64,000 nucleotides of DNA from Artocarpus heterophyllus (GCA_025403435.1 CM046341.1:13043219-13107218); one strand, 5' to 3'. Positions 10,544-23,757 are shown, numbered from the stretch's first letter. Numbers and translations are program-made. Notes: a model not told the origin generated them from the letters alone.

Positions 10544-11527
10544 ATAAGTAATTTTTAGTTTTTTGCGTAAGAACATGCACAATATAGCTTAAAGGATATC
10601 TATAGTGGGATTTTTATTTTTTTTCCTAAGATCTAGAATGGTGGTTGGTTGATTAAGGGCTAAGAAAGAAGAACACACATAAAAGAGCCTTTCATAATCG
10701 GCTCTTTGAGGACCCTCCGAGAAGAATTTTGAGTCTTTTGGCAACCCTACTAATAACACTTTGGCTAACCATATAATAGAAAAAGAAGGAGTGGGGAAGG
10801 TGGGGATTGTGTGTTCTTATTGATACTTTGTCCAACTAATCGAATTGATCTCTTGAAATAAAGGACAATAGATGATCGAGAGCGTGAAAAAGGGTATACA
10901 CGGTGACAAAAAATATAATAAAATGAAGTGTATAAAATTAGACTCAAACAAGATCCAAGAGAGACATCTAGGCTTGAAAGGAAAAACAACGAACCAAACT
11001 AAAATTATAAATCATGTATAATCGGTTTGGTAGGTTTAGGTTTATAATTGAAATAAATCTTGACATATAAAAATATCTAAGTCGATATTGTTAAATTAAC
11101 GATTAGTTTTTTAGAACTTTTAATTATTTAAAATTTTACTTAAAACTATGAAAAGATGAATAACATTAAAATATAACGAAGAAAATATGCATGAAAATGG
11201 ATAGAAATATTAGAAGCATACGAAATGTTTTTAAAAAGGTGATGATAGAAGAATTTTGGATCAGTTTGGTCGATTTATGTGGTTTAAAATATCTTAAACC
11301 ACTAATGATATCAATAAAAAAAATAATTTTCAAACTGATTAAATTAAACCAAATAAGAAACCAATATTTTTGGTTTAGTTGATTTACATTGTTTATTATT
11401 TTTTTAAAACCTTTACAGATAACCTATGTACATGCCAAGTGTGTATGACAGTTAACAATCAATATCAATGTTCTTTGGTGCAAAATTTTGTCCAACACTA
11501 ATAGGACTACATCTTTGAACTTGTAAT

Positions 11528-11992
11528 TGATAGAAATTGGATTTTCATTTAGATTTCCATCTTAAAATTATTAGACTAAATATAATCTAGATATGCAATA
11601 AAGGATAAGCATAAAAGATCAATAGCAGAAATGAGGATTGGTGTTACCTCCGGTCATTGATGTTCACTGTGCAAGACCGAGCTTCTACAGCGTCTTGGTT
11701 CCACTGCTTCAGAACTTGCTGCCTTCTTCTTCGTTGCACCAAGTTTGAGAGCTTCCATTTCTTCCTCAAACTCCAAATGATGATGCAATACTGAAGGTTG
11801 AGAGAGTAAAAGAAACAAGGATCCAAACATATAGCCTTTTATTAACTGTGTCCATCATACAGTCCATGGACAAAGACCATAGCTGACCAAAACAAAAATT
11901 ATGGTCGACTTAATAATATTAGTGCATAAAGCACTTCTAAATAATAGGATTTTTAATATAGGTGTATATAGCATTTATTAGTGCATGAAGCA
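11528..11992 (-). repeat. probable copia-2 3' LTR
   Basis: On the minus strand the segment begins TGCTTCATGCACTAATAAAT right after a purine-rich tract (AAGTGGGAGAATGGG, 11994-12009), and probably ends CCAATTTCTATCA. A diverged repeat of its first 20 bases (GTGCTTTATGCACTAATATT) lies about 60 bp inside. The left border is a guess from the TG...CA rule because no second LTR is available for comparison. Confidence 0.6.
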
Positions 11993-12282
11993 CTCCCATT
12001 CTCCCACTTAGCCTATAAATTCCATTATTTACCGCCATAAGAAATAAAACACACAAATCATAGCGATAGATCCTTTAAAAGCGAGTAATATCTTTCATAT
12101 ATCACAATATATTAGGTCTCTTAATATTTAATGAATAAACCTTATGTTTATTCTAAGTCCAAACTTAATAATGTTTCTCAAAATAAATAAATAACTGTGT
12201 ACACAATAAAAATTAAATATGAGAGAACATTATAACTAAAACAGAGTTTCATTGATAACAATATCCGTTCTTATAACAAAAA

Positions 12283-14156
12283 TTACACAAAAGAACCAAT
12301 TCCCATACTTTCTACACGATCCTTAAATTTGAATGGTGGCATGCCTTTTGTCAAAGAATCAGCTATCATCAATTCAATACTAACGTGTTCAATAACCATT
12401 GTTTTATCTTTAACACGTTCTTTTATGGCCAAATACTTAATTGTGATGTGCTTGCTTAGACTACTACTTTTGTTGTCTTTTGCCATAAAATTGTAGTTGA
12501 ATTATCACAATATATCAAAAATGGCCTAGAAATCAAATCTACAATTCTAAGCCTAAAAATGAAACTCTTTGTCCATACACCATGCGAGGTTACCTCAAAA
12601 CAAGATACAAACTCAAGCTCCATGGTGGAAGTAGTAGTCAAAGTCTACTTTGCGCTTTTCTAAGATACAACTCTACTAGCAAACATAAAAATGTACCTAG
12701 ATGATTTTCATGGATCAACATAGCTACTGAAGTCTGAATTCAAGTAGCCAATTACCTCCAGATTTTTAGCCCGTCTATACATAAGCATATAATCTTTGGT
12801 TCTCTAAAGATATCTCTTCACTTTTCTTTGTAGCTCTCCAGTGGTCCATACCTAGATTACGTTGATATCTTCCTAACATTTCTACGGCAAATGCAATGTC
12901 AAACTTTGTGCAGACCTGAGCATACATTAGGCTTCTAACTACTAAAGCATATGAAATGTTTTTCATTTGTTCCATTTCAAAATCATTTTTGGGACACTAG
13001 TTCAAATTAAATTTATCACCCTTCACAACATGAGCTATACTTGGTGAACAATCTTTTATCCGAAATCTTTCTAAAACTTTGTTGATATAGATCTCTTGAG
13101 ACAGACCTAAAATACCTCTAAATCTGTCACTATGGATTTTTATGCCAATGACATAAGATGCATCACCCATATCCTTCATATCGAAGTTTATAAAGAGAAA
13201 TTGTTTCACCTCATGTAGCAAATCCTTATCATTAGTTGCAAGTAAAATATTATCCACATATAAAATAAGAAAATAAATTTTGCTCCTATATACATTGATC
13301 CACAATGTTCTTTACAAATTTGGATGAAAAGATAACATCATGAAATGTTAAATACTATTGACGGGAGGCTTGTTTCAATCCATATATGGATTTCTTAAGC
13401 TTGCACACTAAATGCTCACTATCACTAAAGGAAAATCCTTCTGTTTGTTTTATATAAACCTCTTCTTCTAGATCTCTATTGAGAAAAGTTGAGAAAAGCC
13501 ATTGTCACATCCCTTTGTTGCGTCTCTAAGTTAAAATGTACAACTAATTCCATAATGGTATGAAAAGAATCTTTCATAGATATAGGAGAAAAGGTCTCTT
13601 TGTAATCGATTCCTTCTCTTTGAGTGAATTCTTTAATGATGAGTTTTGCTTTATATCTTTTAATGTTGTCTAATGAGTCTTTGACTCATTTATACCTTAT
13701 ATATTTTGTACCATTGGGTAATTCAACAAGATCCCAAGCTCCATTAGATGCCATAAAATTCATCTCATCTTTTATGGTGTTGAACCACAAATTTTATTCT
13801 TTACAAGTCATAACTTGTAAAAAAAGTCTCAAGATCACCTTTAGCTCTAATGTTGTAGTTAGACTCTTACAGAGACACAACACAATCACTAGGAATTGTT
13901 GACTTCTTTATTCCAGTAGGTATTCTTAATGTTGTATCAACATTTTCTTGAGGAACATGTTGCTCAACTGTTCAACAATTTCCAGCATTTCATGAACAAC
14001 TTGATCTACTACATTATTATCAGCAACTTGTGGAACTTCAATGATCGGTTGCTCAACATTCGTTTGAACTTGAGAAGTGTTATGAACAACAATCAATCTG
14101 TCACTTGAGCAAAAAAGATGAGCATCAAAATTATCTTTCTCAAAGTATTGTACCAT
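12283..14156 (-). pseudogene. copia-2 RT/RNase H remnant, 5'-truncated
   Basis: The minus strand shows the 3' half of a copia polyprotein of the SIRE/Angela-like type. From 5' to 3': a polar linker after integrase (13926-14156); RT with LYVDNILLATNDKDLLHEVK and MKDMGDASYVIGIKI (12997-13305); the link segment SLMYAQVCTKFDIAFAVEML (12775-12975); RNase H with TTTSTMELEFVSCFEVTSHG (about 12460-12640) and the C-terminal KHITIKYLAIKERV...MIADSLTKGMPP block (12283-12486). Many stops and frame changes break it. Gag, protease and integrase are absent; the fragment ends at about 14156, where a MITE begins. The RT box reads YVDN, not YVDD. Confidence 0.88.
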
Positions 14157-14272
14157 GTGAGAGCTTTACATTATAGCATACTTTTGCTTTACATTATAGC
14201 AATGAGAGCTTTACGTTACTTGAGTTGGAACTAAGTTTGTCATACACTAATACATTTCCAAACATCCTCATC
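14146..14272. mobile_element. MITE fragment (copy e)
   Basis: GTGAGAGCTTTACATTATAGC occurs here with two more diverged copies of the same motif in tandem, followed by a right end (GAGTTGGAACTAAGTTTG, TTTCCAAACATCC) like the other family members. The left terminus is not clear; it abuts the truncation point of copia-2. Confidence 0.5.
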
Positions 14273-16059
14273 GATATTTATTCCACTTAAAATTTTCAAA
14301 ATCCTAAAATATTCCATATTTTAGTTTGATTAACAAACTACATAAAAAGGAAAAAAAAAAAAACACCCGGGAAATCTATATGGGGAACACAACTTAATAG
14401 AGATTTGCATGGACTAAACTCATCACCACTATATATTGAGATTTAAGTCAATATATATTTAGCCACAATTAAAAAAAATCCTATCAAAAAGAGAGTTTAT
14501 CTAAAGATGATTAAAAAAAAAATCCTATGAAAAAGAGAGTTTATCTAAAGATGATTCTCTCTTCAGTGAAAAGAATAGTTAGAATTTGAGATAACGATAG
14601 AAGATAAAAGAAAAAGAAGAAAAGCTCTGGGGCCGACCATTTGAGTGATTGACTTGGTTAACAAATTAAATAAATACCCTTAAATAGGTCTACTTCTTTT
14701 TCAAACTTTTTTGTTGGTGTGTCTAGTCAACTACCCAAATTTGAAACGACTGTCACGTAAAAATTAAGAAGTTAAAATATCGAATTTTTAATGTACCTTT
14801 TTCTGATAAGAGAATCCTTAATGTCTATAACCAAGTAAGATAACTATTTAATATATGTGCATTTCCTAGTGCAAATGCATGGTTTAATTAGCTTTCATAG
14901 AGATTAAAATGTTCGAGAGTTTAGCAAACTAAAAGATAAAAGAATAGTGCTTTTGTGATGGTGCATTTGCACTGTTTTAATTAGGATCATGGGTGGTGGT
15001 GGCATGGTGGCAAAAGACGTTTTATTTGAAGTCTTCGTTATTATCACGTCTTGGGTACGAGTCACGCTTGTTGCAAGGTCTTAATAGTGGACTTTTGATG
15101 CTTGGCTCCTGTTAATTGTTGAAAACTCAGGGCAAGGATCCTTTGCATCCTATTGATGATCCTAGTATTACCCCTCCTTAAATACTGGGCCTAGAATGCA
15201 AGAACACCACCTATCTCTTTTTACTTATTAAAAAATAGCGCAATTTTAATTAGCTCACCATACATATGAGAGTGTGTGTTTGCATTATACATAGAAAATA
15301 TTATTTGTATATACAATCGCAATAAATGATAAAATCTTAATTACCTACATTAAGGGACCTCTTATGGTAAGCCATGTATTTTGACGCTACCAATAGGTTC
15401 TATTTGACGCTACCAATAGGTTTTATCATTTTAATCTTTATATCAACTTTTCAACAGACTTATTTGATTGTATGTGTTAAAAATTTACAACATACGATGT
15501 AAAACTGTTTTTAATTATAGATCGTATTATTAAAAAGTTAATCTAACAGGTAGAATAACATTAGCTATAAGCAGGGCAAAATGTACCGCCTACCATAAAT
15601 ATTGCCTACAACAAATACTAAATAACTTTGGAAAGGCAATGTGCAATGCATCTTCATACGTAGCTCTACATGTTCATGTGATATATAGATTTTTAACGAA
15701 ATGAATTGACTTAAATCTAAGATCTAGTCCGGAAAAAGGAGTTGTATTATCACCTCTAAATGAGTAAATGACCACTGAATACTTGCCCAAAGTATGGAAT
15801 TTCCTTTATGTGTTGTACGGAAAATTAGTTTTAACCATTATAAGATTATGATATGAAATTCTACTTCACACCAAACACTACTAGATAGTGAAAAGTAATT
15901 TCCCAAAGATTATGTAACTAATCCAATAATATGCATTTTGTATATTATATTAACACTTTTGGTAGGGTCTAGTCCATTAACACCGAAAATTTATCAACCT
16001 CTCTATCTTGAATTTGATTGAAGTTTATTAAATTCTATTTTCCTTATTTTCTCGTACGG
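14273..16059. other. intergenic with two small tandem duplications
   Basis: No gene is seen. A roughly 45-bp unit (AAATCCTATCAAAAAGAGAG plus GTTTATCTAAAGATGATT) is duplicated at about 14468-14556. A 21-bp unit (TTTGACGCTACCAATAGGTT) is duplicated at about 15380-15423. The rest is AT-rich sequence without recognisable families. Confidence 0.6.
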
Positions 16060-16119
16060 AGTTTATCTATTAAAAAAAAAAAGAGAAGGAAAAGTACAAC
16101 AAGCGATGGCATAATTGTT

Positions 16120-16680
16120 ATTCTCTCGTAGTCAGGAGGGCGAAATCGGGAAGTAATTCCAGTCATTTTGTTCCAACTGAATGGGGCAACAACGTCCTGT
16201 CCGTTGGTGAAGGAATAATAAATTTTAAGTGGGACCCACCAACTCAAATCTCACGGCCACGATCAATCCAATCAGAACTTGGGCCCCACCAAAATTAGAC
16301 TCCGCTAGATCCGGAGAGCTTTCTGTTTGTCGGAGATAATCAACCCAAAAGTAAGAGATGATCAAAGCAACAAATTCAACGCGTTGCCGAATACCCTTGA
16401 CACGTCGTCTTGTCTTCTTGCGATGACGTGTCATCAAGGTGGGCCCACACCACTGACTTCGTGAGGGTAAATGACGATTTTGACGTGCGAGATTTCACTT
16501 GCGCTGATCGGTGAGATGTTGGCCGTTGGATTTGAAGAAATAAATAAATAAAATGTGGGGCTTGCTTGTGTGGGTTGAGAAAGCATTGACTTGACCACCG
16601 TTGTTGGCGCAATGGTCCATGGTTCCTTTGTGAAGAGCTTACTTAACGGTGGGGTGACATTCTCTCGCCAAACAAACATA
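16120..16680. promoter_or_regulatory. higher-GC island with ACGT-core motifs, promoter-like
   Basis: This stretch has clearly higher GC than its flanks and contains an inverted pair of bZIP-type sites, TGACACGTCGTC at 16398-16409 and GATGACGTGTCA at 16422-16433, plus TTGACGTGCG near 16480 and several TGACG or GTCAA cores. Such clusters are typical of plant promoters (ABRE/as-1-like elements). No exon of a neighbouring gene can be identified on either side, so it may be an orphan promoter, a decayed gene or TE sequence. Confidence 0.35.
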
Positions 16681-16689
16681 GCTTTGAAA

Positions 16690-19187
16690 TAAATATATTA
16701 CCAAGAGTTATTTTCATTGATAACTTTCTTCAAATATCAAGTTGTCTCATTATTAATATACTATGTTACTTTTAGAGGTAAAGCTAATCCTATTATTGTT
16801 ATTTTTTAAAATAATGCTTGATTCATATTAGAAATAGTAAAAAAAAAAAAAGTTACAAATAACATCACATTATAAGCACACTTGATCTCAAATAAAAGCT
16901 CGATCCACTGGCAAAAAAACAAAGGATCAAACACCTGAAAGATAAATGACATCGAGACCTAAAAAAAAAGTTTCGCTCGACGTTTAAAATAGAGTTTATT
17001 AACAGTTCGTTACAAGTCTACATGTCTATCAAAATTTAAAATATACACTTTAACCTCTTTGTTAATAACCTGTTGATATTTAGAGGGAATCTAACATGAG
17101 ATGACTAATACATATTTTGAAAGAATAATGATTAAAAAATAATAAAAAAGATATTTTTTAAAAAAAAAAAAAAGTTAAATGGAATCTGCATTTTTATTTC
17201 GGTCTCTTTAAAACCTTTTTTTTTTTCAAAACTACTAGTTCTTATATTCTCTTAAACCCTCATTTTATTATAGTTTTAATTTTATTTGAAAATAGGCAAT
17301 TTATTAATAGAGTAGGAGGTCAAGATTGTTACATTTTATAAAAGTTAGGATAGCTGGACTTTTAAAAGTGGATGGGTTAGTAAAGATGAGGGAAGTAAGT
17401 ATTCTCATAGTCAAAAGTTATTAGTATAAATAACCACAATAAAGAAGTATCATCTCATTACGTTATTTTCTTTATTCTCTTCAAGGGGATTTTAAGCCAG
17501 AGGGCCTCGTTCAGCATAATTAAGAACATGGCCTAAATTTATTAAACTTTGATAGTTCATAAACGTACCATTAATAGCGGGGTGACATTTTTTTGTACTT
17601 TCTTGCAAACGTTTGTTTTTATGTAGTGTTTTGGCTTATCTTTAGCATGGCCAATGTAGCATCTGACATGGTTAATTGTTAACAAATAAACATTACTACA
17701 TTTGTAACATAAATTCTGTACGTTAAGAATAAAGAAAGTTAAAATGTCTATGTTACAGTCCACCGAAATAAGTGTTTTTGTTACTTGTTATGCAAAGTGT
17801 AATATTTAGTTGATAGATAACCGTTTTTTTGGGCTTGAAAGTGACGTTGTTGATAGATAACTTTATGTAACGATTGGTGGGTATTTTTTTTGCTCAATAA
17901 CAATTGGTGGGTATTCTCAAAGTAGGGACCACATTAGATAGAAGAGAACAAAATTTATTACAAGAATTTACCAACTGATCAGCATCCCTTTAAATCACTC
18001 CTTAATTATATTTTTCTAAGATATATTTCGCTCACTTAATGCTAAGTTAAGTCTTCAAAATATGAGTTAGCTAGCATTAATTGATCTTAAATTAAAAAAA
18101 AAAAAGAACGGGTACTTAAAAAAATAACTTATCAATCAATATTATCTTTTTAGTTGTTAAATACGTTGAAAAAATTAATTTTAATTAAATTTAACGATAA
18201 AAAATAGAGCCTTTTCAGTGAAAGCTTGTACCGTACCAAAATCCAAAAGGGGCGGTGTTAGAATTAGGTGTGATACCTCTTTAACAAACGAGCATATGAC
18301 ATTATTTTAAACATTGAGATTTTTAATAAAAATGTGAACCTCTAGTCCGAGCTACCATATATGGGACTTATATATGCTTATAGGAAAACATGATGTTTGC
18401 ATGGATTTTTTAAAAGTGATGTAAAGTTCAAAGGTACATGTGCCTTTTAATCACCAAGCTGAGACAATCACATTTTGTTTTCTTTTATTATTGCACTTTC
18501 TATTTGTTTCTTCTCTCTAGAAAGAGGGAGTCTAGTTCAAACTTTAAATTTGGAAGCTCATGAGCGAGAAGAAAAAGAAGGAACCATTTCTTCGTAAGAA
18601 GGAAAAAGATATTTTGCCTGCTAAAGTTTGAAACTTCCACTCATTACGCTCTTTCTAATGGGCTGAGGTAGAGTCCACTCTTTATGTTATTGGGCCCACA
18701 ACAAATACTACTCAATTGGTCATTTTCATTTATTTAATCATTGGGTTATTTTCTCGAGGATATACGTTTGTCTTATTTTGTCCCGACATTTTCTTTTAAA
18801 AATTTAACTATTAGAACATTTTGGAAGTATACGATTTTTGACCAATTCTACTTTCATATGAGAGTTATCACAAGAATGAAACAGAGACTTTCACTGGATA
18901 AAATGAAACAAAAAAAAAGATAATTTTAAAAAGAAAAAAAAAACAGATTTGAGCTATTCGAGTTGATTTTAAAGTAAAAATATTGCTTTTGGTTTTTAAT
19001 CGTTTTATACCTCTTAAAATCCTTATAGGTTATTCTCGTGCTAGATTTTGTTTGAAAATAGTCGGTTTATAAAACACGATTCAAATTTAATATCTTATTT
19101 GTTTCATAGATCCAACCACAATCTAAATATTTTTGCTCCAATATTTTCTCGTAAAAATTTAAATTTTGATTCGAACCTATTAACCAA
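16690..19187. other. intergenic, AT-rich
   Basis: I see no gene or clear mobile element. Near 17810-17915 short segments are repeated (GTTGATAGATAAC twice; CAATTGGTGGGTATT-like twice). Around 19100-19180 a segment (ATATTTTCTCGTAAAAATTT) resembles the interior of the second MITE family at 46.7 kb. Confidence 0.55.
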
Positions 19188-19823
19188 ATGAGCTATACAT
19201 GTTTTGAAGCATTAGGAAAACTATGTGTACAAGTGAATGTTAAAGATCAAATGGGACAAGTGAATATTCTTGAGGTTATAAGTGAGAATGACTCTTATTT
19301 ATTTGTTTATTTGTTTGTTTATTCTTTTCATTTATATTTTATTATTATTATTTATGATTTTAAGTATAGAAAAAATATTTTGAAGGTGGAGAGAGCACCT
19401 CCATTGTTGCAAACGAACAATAAAATCATAAAAACACAAAACACCTACAAAGTGAAAACAACGTCTTTATTTGCCAAACACAAAATAAAACACATTTGCA
19501 AAACCCACAAGACAATAACAAAACTTCCGGATACACGAAATAGGCACCACCAAAAAATGGATGGGAGAAATGTTGTACCACTGGCTCTTTGGAAAGAAGC
19601 TGAAGCAGGTTCAACATCTGACCCTATTGCTACTGGGTTTGCCCTTCAACCTTTGTCAAAAACAGCTTTATATGTGCTCGATTTTAGTGTGCTGAGGTAT
19701 TTTCTTGTTATATGTCCCACTGAGTCATCAGAATTTCTTGATGATTCTGATCTCATTGGAGGTTTAATCTCATGTATTGCAGAGTCAATGATCATCTTTA
19801 CCATCTTTGTGACTCTTGTTTGA
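19188..19823. other. unexplained open frame, coding status uncertain
   Basis: A 211-codon open stretch exists on the plus strand, but its first 60 residues are low-complexity (Tyr/Phe/Ile-rich) and unlike a real N-terminus. The segment 19555-19815 has higher complexity, and its minus-strand translation, though not fully open, also looks protein-like: a basic Ser-rich run including KMVKMIIDSAIHEIKPP. It could be a fragment of a decayed gene or transposon on either strand. I do not recognise a family. Confidence 0.25.
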
Positions 19824-20802
19824 GTTTAATGAAATTTTCCCTTTTTAAAAAAATTGCTTAAATAATATTGGACATCACATCTAATGTAGACGTGCCTTTC
19901 ATGTTGAAACCACTCTTATTAAATATGAAAAATTTATTCATTAGACAGTGTATCATATTAGCGTACTTATGTGATATATCTATCTAATAAATACTTGATA
20001 TTTAGACATTTTATAGTATCAACTTCATTTAATCATTTTCCCTTCTTCTAATGTATAGTTCTATTATCTAGGCATAATTATCATTTCCATAAACATTGCA
20101 TCTAAATCTAAATAAATTGATTTTGAGTATTATGATTACTAATGTTAAAAAATGCTATTATAGGCTTAAACATACTTTTTTTTTTTTATTTTAGCAAATG
20201 TATAAAAATTAAAAAGTTATTAACATATACAGAAACATATTCCTAGAAAACTCATGATGATAAATATGTGTGTGTGTTAGGAGACTAATTCAGCCCCACC
20301 CCCTAAGAGAAATCTCAGTCACATCAAGTATTTTGTTGGTGAAGTATAGACTTTAGTAACAACTTAAAATCAAAGTTGTAAATCTATAGGAAAATTCCTT
20401 TCTACGGACAACTTTTAGGGTAAAAACTCATTTTCAAACAACTTAATATATAATTTTAATTTATTGAGAAAATAAAAATCTTAATATAGCCCATATTTGT
20501 TCAAACAGGCTCAGTCGAATCAAGCTAATAAGCCAGTAAAGTGCTTTTCTCTCTTATTCTAGGTAGCTTGTTATATGAAAGGGATGGACTAAAGCACCAA
20601 CGCTACTCGAGCCGCGAGTTTGAACGCTTTCTTGCAATCGAAGGTTCAGGAAGCAAGAAGAACTGCCTAGAATGTCCAAGAGAAATCCCATCAAAATGCT
20701 ATTTATAGGCTTAAAAACATCTTAAATTTTTTATTTGAACAAATGTAAAAAAATTAAAAAGTTAATAAAATATACACAAGAGTAATCTTAGAAAACACAT
20801 AA

Positions 20803-20840
<38 letters not shown>

Positions 20841-20983
20841 CACAACGTCACGAGGAAAAAGTATTATAAGAAGATACGTTCACATATGCACAAACGTGTT
20901 CTAACCAACTTCTCATTTTCTTGAGAAATATAAAGGACGAGAAAGGTTGAGAAATTAAAAAAAAAAAACCACAATTAAGATTT
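19824..20983. repeat. intergenic with dispersed repeat pair and (AT)n
   Basis: About 110 bp at 20156-20265 (ATGCTATTATAGGCTTAAAC...) recurs as a diverged direct copy at about 20695-20800 (ATGCTATTTATAGGCTTAAA...). A (TA)n microsatellite occupies 20805-20838. No coding sequence is supported. Confidence 0.6.
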
Positions 20984-21404
20984 AGAGCATCTCTAATGTA
21001 ATGCAAAATTGATAAACTAAAAGTAAATTTGACACTTAAGTGGAAAAAAAATCTTTGATGCAATGTCAATTGTAATGCCAAAGTTGCCATATACTAAACT
21101 TGGTGGCAAATGCTAAACTTGGTGGTAAATTTGCTACCAAGTTTATATAGTAAATTTGACCTTTGATTCCTATTGACTTTCTTGCTTCAATAATTACAAA
21201 TATTTTTACTTTTTAATTATTTTAATATTAATAGTTTGATTTTACAAGTTTCAAGTTTAATAATTATGACAAAAAATAAATATAATATTTCAAATAACAT
21301 TATATATTGAACAGAAGATAAAATAACGTATCAAATATATTATTTTCATACATTTTAATGACAAATATAACATTAACATTAGCATTTATATTGGAGATAG
21401 TCTT
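20984..21404. mobile_element. MITE with AGAGCATCTCTAATG ends
   Basis: The left end AGAGCATCTCTAATGTAATG and the complement of the right end GCATTTATATTGGAGATAGTC form imperfect inverted repeats about 420 bp apart. Ends of the GAGCATCTCCAATG type are widespread in plant MITEs. Inside, short CTAAACTTGGTGGYAAAT units are tandemly repeated near 21088-21145. It has no coding capacity. Confidence 0.55.
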
Positions 21405-23029
21405 ACGACCGTCGTTTATGGGCTAAAGTCGTCCCCGTGAATATAATGAATCTATAGCTTTGCATGTGTGTCACATAAATAAACTAGTGAAAGGTTAGCA
21501 AAACTGACATATATTCGAACAAAACAAATTATTACACATATAAAAGCTGGATATATCAAAATTTCGTCAATATTCAAAATTTTCTCCTCTGTTTTCGAAG
21601 TCTCAACAAGATTTGCAAAAATATGTTTTGTGTTGGACCTAAGAAGCAGGCCTTGATAAAGAGCAGGACTCCTAATTTCCTGAAGCCCGCCTGGGCAGTT
21701 TGGCCCAAATACTCAACATGGCCGAGAAGAGAATTTTGGGCTCAGCTCATAGGTACTTTTTTTTTTTAGAGAAATTGAACAAACAATTTTCTCTGAGAAA
21801 ATAAGGAAATTTTCACCTTGGTTCATTTCTTTGGTTTTGTTTCTTACCTTAAATTACTTTCCCTTTTTTTTTTTCTTTCTGAAACAAAATACTCTCCTTT
21901 TTAAGCTGATATAAAATTGGGAAGATGAAGACCAAAATGTTATAGTATTTAAGAAAATGGCGTAAATTTTTATTCCCATCCAATGAGGGAGCATCCCCTT
22001 AAATTTTATGATTTACCAACTAATGAATATTTACTGTGTAATCAAATTTATCTATAATTTTAGTTAATTAATATGATATTTACTCAAAATTATCAATTAA
22101 CAGTCAGTAAATATGAGATGATCAAAAATGGCTTTTTAACCGGAAATTAATTTGACTACATAATAATGAATATAATGATAGAACATTGATTCTCTGCAAG
22201 GTGATTTATCACTACGTAAAACATAAACTGACATGCAAAGTATTGCATTAAATTTTATAGACATGTTTGACACACCGTATTGTATTGTATTGTATTGCAT
22301 TTTCTTTTTTGGTTTGCTTCCACTTCATAACTTCCCCTGGTAAATTTGATTTTTCACATTGGAGCTTGTCAAATTAGGAACATCGATTTTTTTTTCCCTT
22401 CTTTGTAGCTTCAACTTTCAACATATTTAAGGTTCTTCTATCTGCATAAGTAGGAAAATCCCAGGAACTTCCGTTATTCTTGTAAAAACGAAATTTGGTT
22501 CTATACACCTCTTAAGGCTGGAGAAAAAAAAAAGAAAAGAAAATTAACAGGACGATATTTTTTCATAATTCTGAAAAGGAAAAATAGTTCACAAAATAAC
22601 ACAAGCATTAATAACTTCTAATAAGTATAATTTCCATTATTAAAATTTTTTCATAATGATTACTAAAAGAAAATATGGAATTATTATGGTGGAGAAAACT
22701 ATTTTAATTTGCATCACTATGGAGCATGGGTGTTTTAATAGTTTTAACAGTCTGATATGTAATTGAAAATAATTTTGTATCATGAGCTGCAAATTTTTAA
22801 CGCAGACAGTCATAAATCAGACCGTTAAAATATTAATCCAACTATTAAAACAATCTTCTCTATCGTAGTATAAAATTGCATTTCCCACTATAAGTTTTCA
22901 AATAAAAGAAAATAACATAAAATCTTTTTTTAAAATATTATAAAAAATTAAACCTTCAAAAGGACGCAGAAGTGTCCCACACAATCCTAATAAAACAAAT
23001 CTAGAGTCGGAAACCAAACTCTGAGACTG
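21405..23029. other. intergenic DNA left of the assembly gap
   Basis: No gene is recognised. A (TATTG)n run of four units lies at about 22277-22297. Sequence at about 21640-21740 has more balanced composition but no readable domain. The gypsy LTR sequence seen at 25.35 kb does not occur on this side of the gap. Confidence 0.55.
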
Positions 23030-23129
23030 NNNNNNNNNNNNNNNNNNNNNNNNNNNNNNNNNNNNNNNNNNNNNNNNNNNNNNNNNNNNNNNNNNNNNNN
23101 NNNNNNNNNNNNNNNNNNNNNNNNNNNNN
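23030..23129. other. assembly gap (100 N)
   Basis: Exactly 100 unresolved bases, the conventional size for a gap of unknown length. Whatever lies 5' of the LOG-like ORF, possibly a retrotransposon body and 5' LTR, is missing here. Confidence 0.98.
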
Positions 23130-23757
23130 TTAAAGGTTATTTAGTCTTTACTTATTTGAAGCAGTTTTAGCTGATGTTCAACAGTTTGTTTTTGTTTTCT
23201 TTACTCAGAATATTTGCTTTTGTGTTTGAAATAATTGTGATTATTAGATTGATACAGTAAGTGTTAATATCTTATTTAATTTATGATTTTCAAATATATA
23301 TAATAAAATATATTATCTTATCAGACACGTACATACGGTACAGTAATATGTTTGAATTTTGAAAAGCTTATCCAGATATTTCAAGATTTGTGTCTCAAAT
23401 TTCAAAAGTTCTACAGTATTTGTCATTTATATTAAATTTCTAGACTTGGTGTATATTTGTCAAAAAGTCTACAGTTGTGTCAGAGGGTCTTCTGTCAAAT
23501 TGTTCTCAATTGTCAAAAGTTATACAATTAGAGTCTAATCTTTTTCAAAAAGTGAATCAGATTTTCTGTAAACTATCAATCACCTTATCTTACTTTCTTA
23601 TCCGCACAAGATTTTGTTTAAATCTTTGGATTACCTTTTCATTACCTACTCGTCTATCTCTTTAGCCCTTTTTGTATATTTCTCATCTTTAAAATCTCAT
23701 GTAGAACCCGAAGTCTAAGTGGAGCAGACATTAAGCAACCACTTCTATAAACCAAAT
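23130..23757 (+). other. leader region upstream of the LOG-like ORF
   Basis: This is AT-rich sequence without a polyprotein frame. A recurring TTGTCAAAAGT-like string appears several times between about 23450 and 23530. In the reading frame of the LOG ORF an upstream extension to 23719 begins with GTG, not ATG, so the first ATG at 23758 is the likely start. No TATA box stands out convincingly. Confidence 0.4.

Larger units (their letters stand above)
7055..11527. other. intergenic DNA with MITEs and microsatellites
   Basis: No gene is supported. Contents recognised: MITE copies at 7293-7402 and 10375-10543, a MITE-like fragment at about 8737-8860, an A-tract followed by (CAA)n at about 9476-9515, and a (CTT)n microsatellite at about 10093-10144. 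All short open frames here are AT-rich and resemble no family I know. Confidence 0.6.

Noticed and set aside
23719..23757. Thirteen-codon N-terminal extension of the LOG-like ORF
   Set aside because: The extension would begin with GTG; the first ATG is at 23758 and gives the normal family N-terminus.
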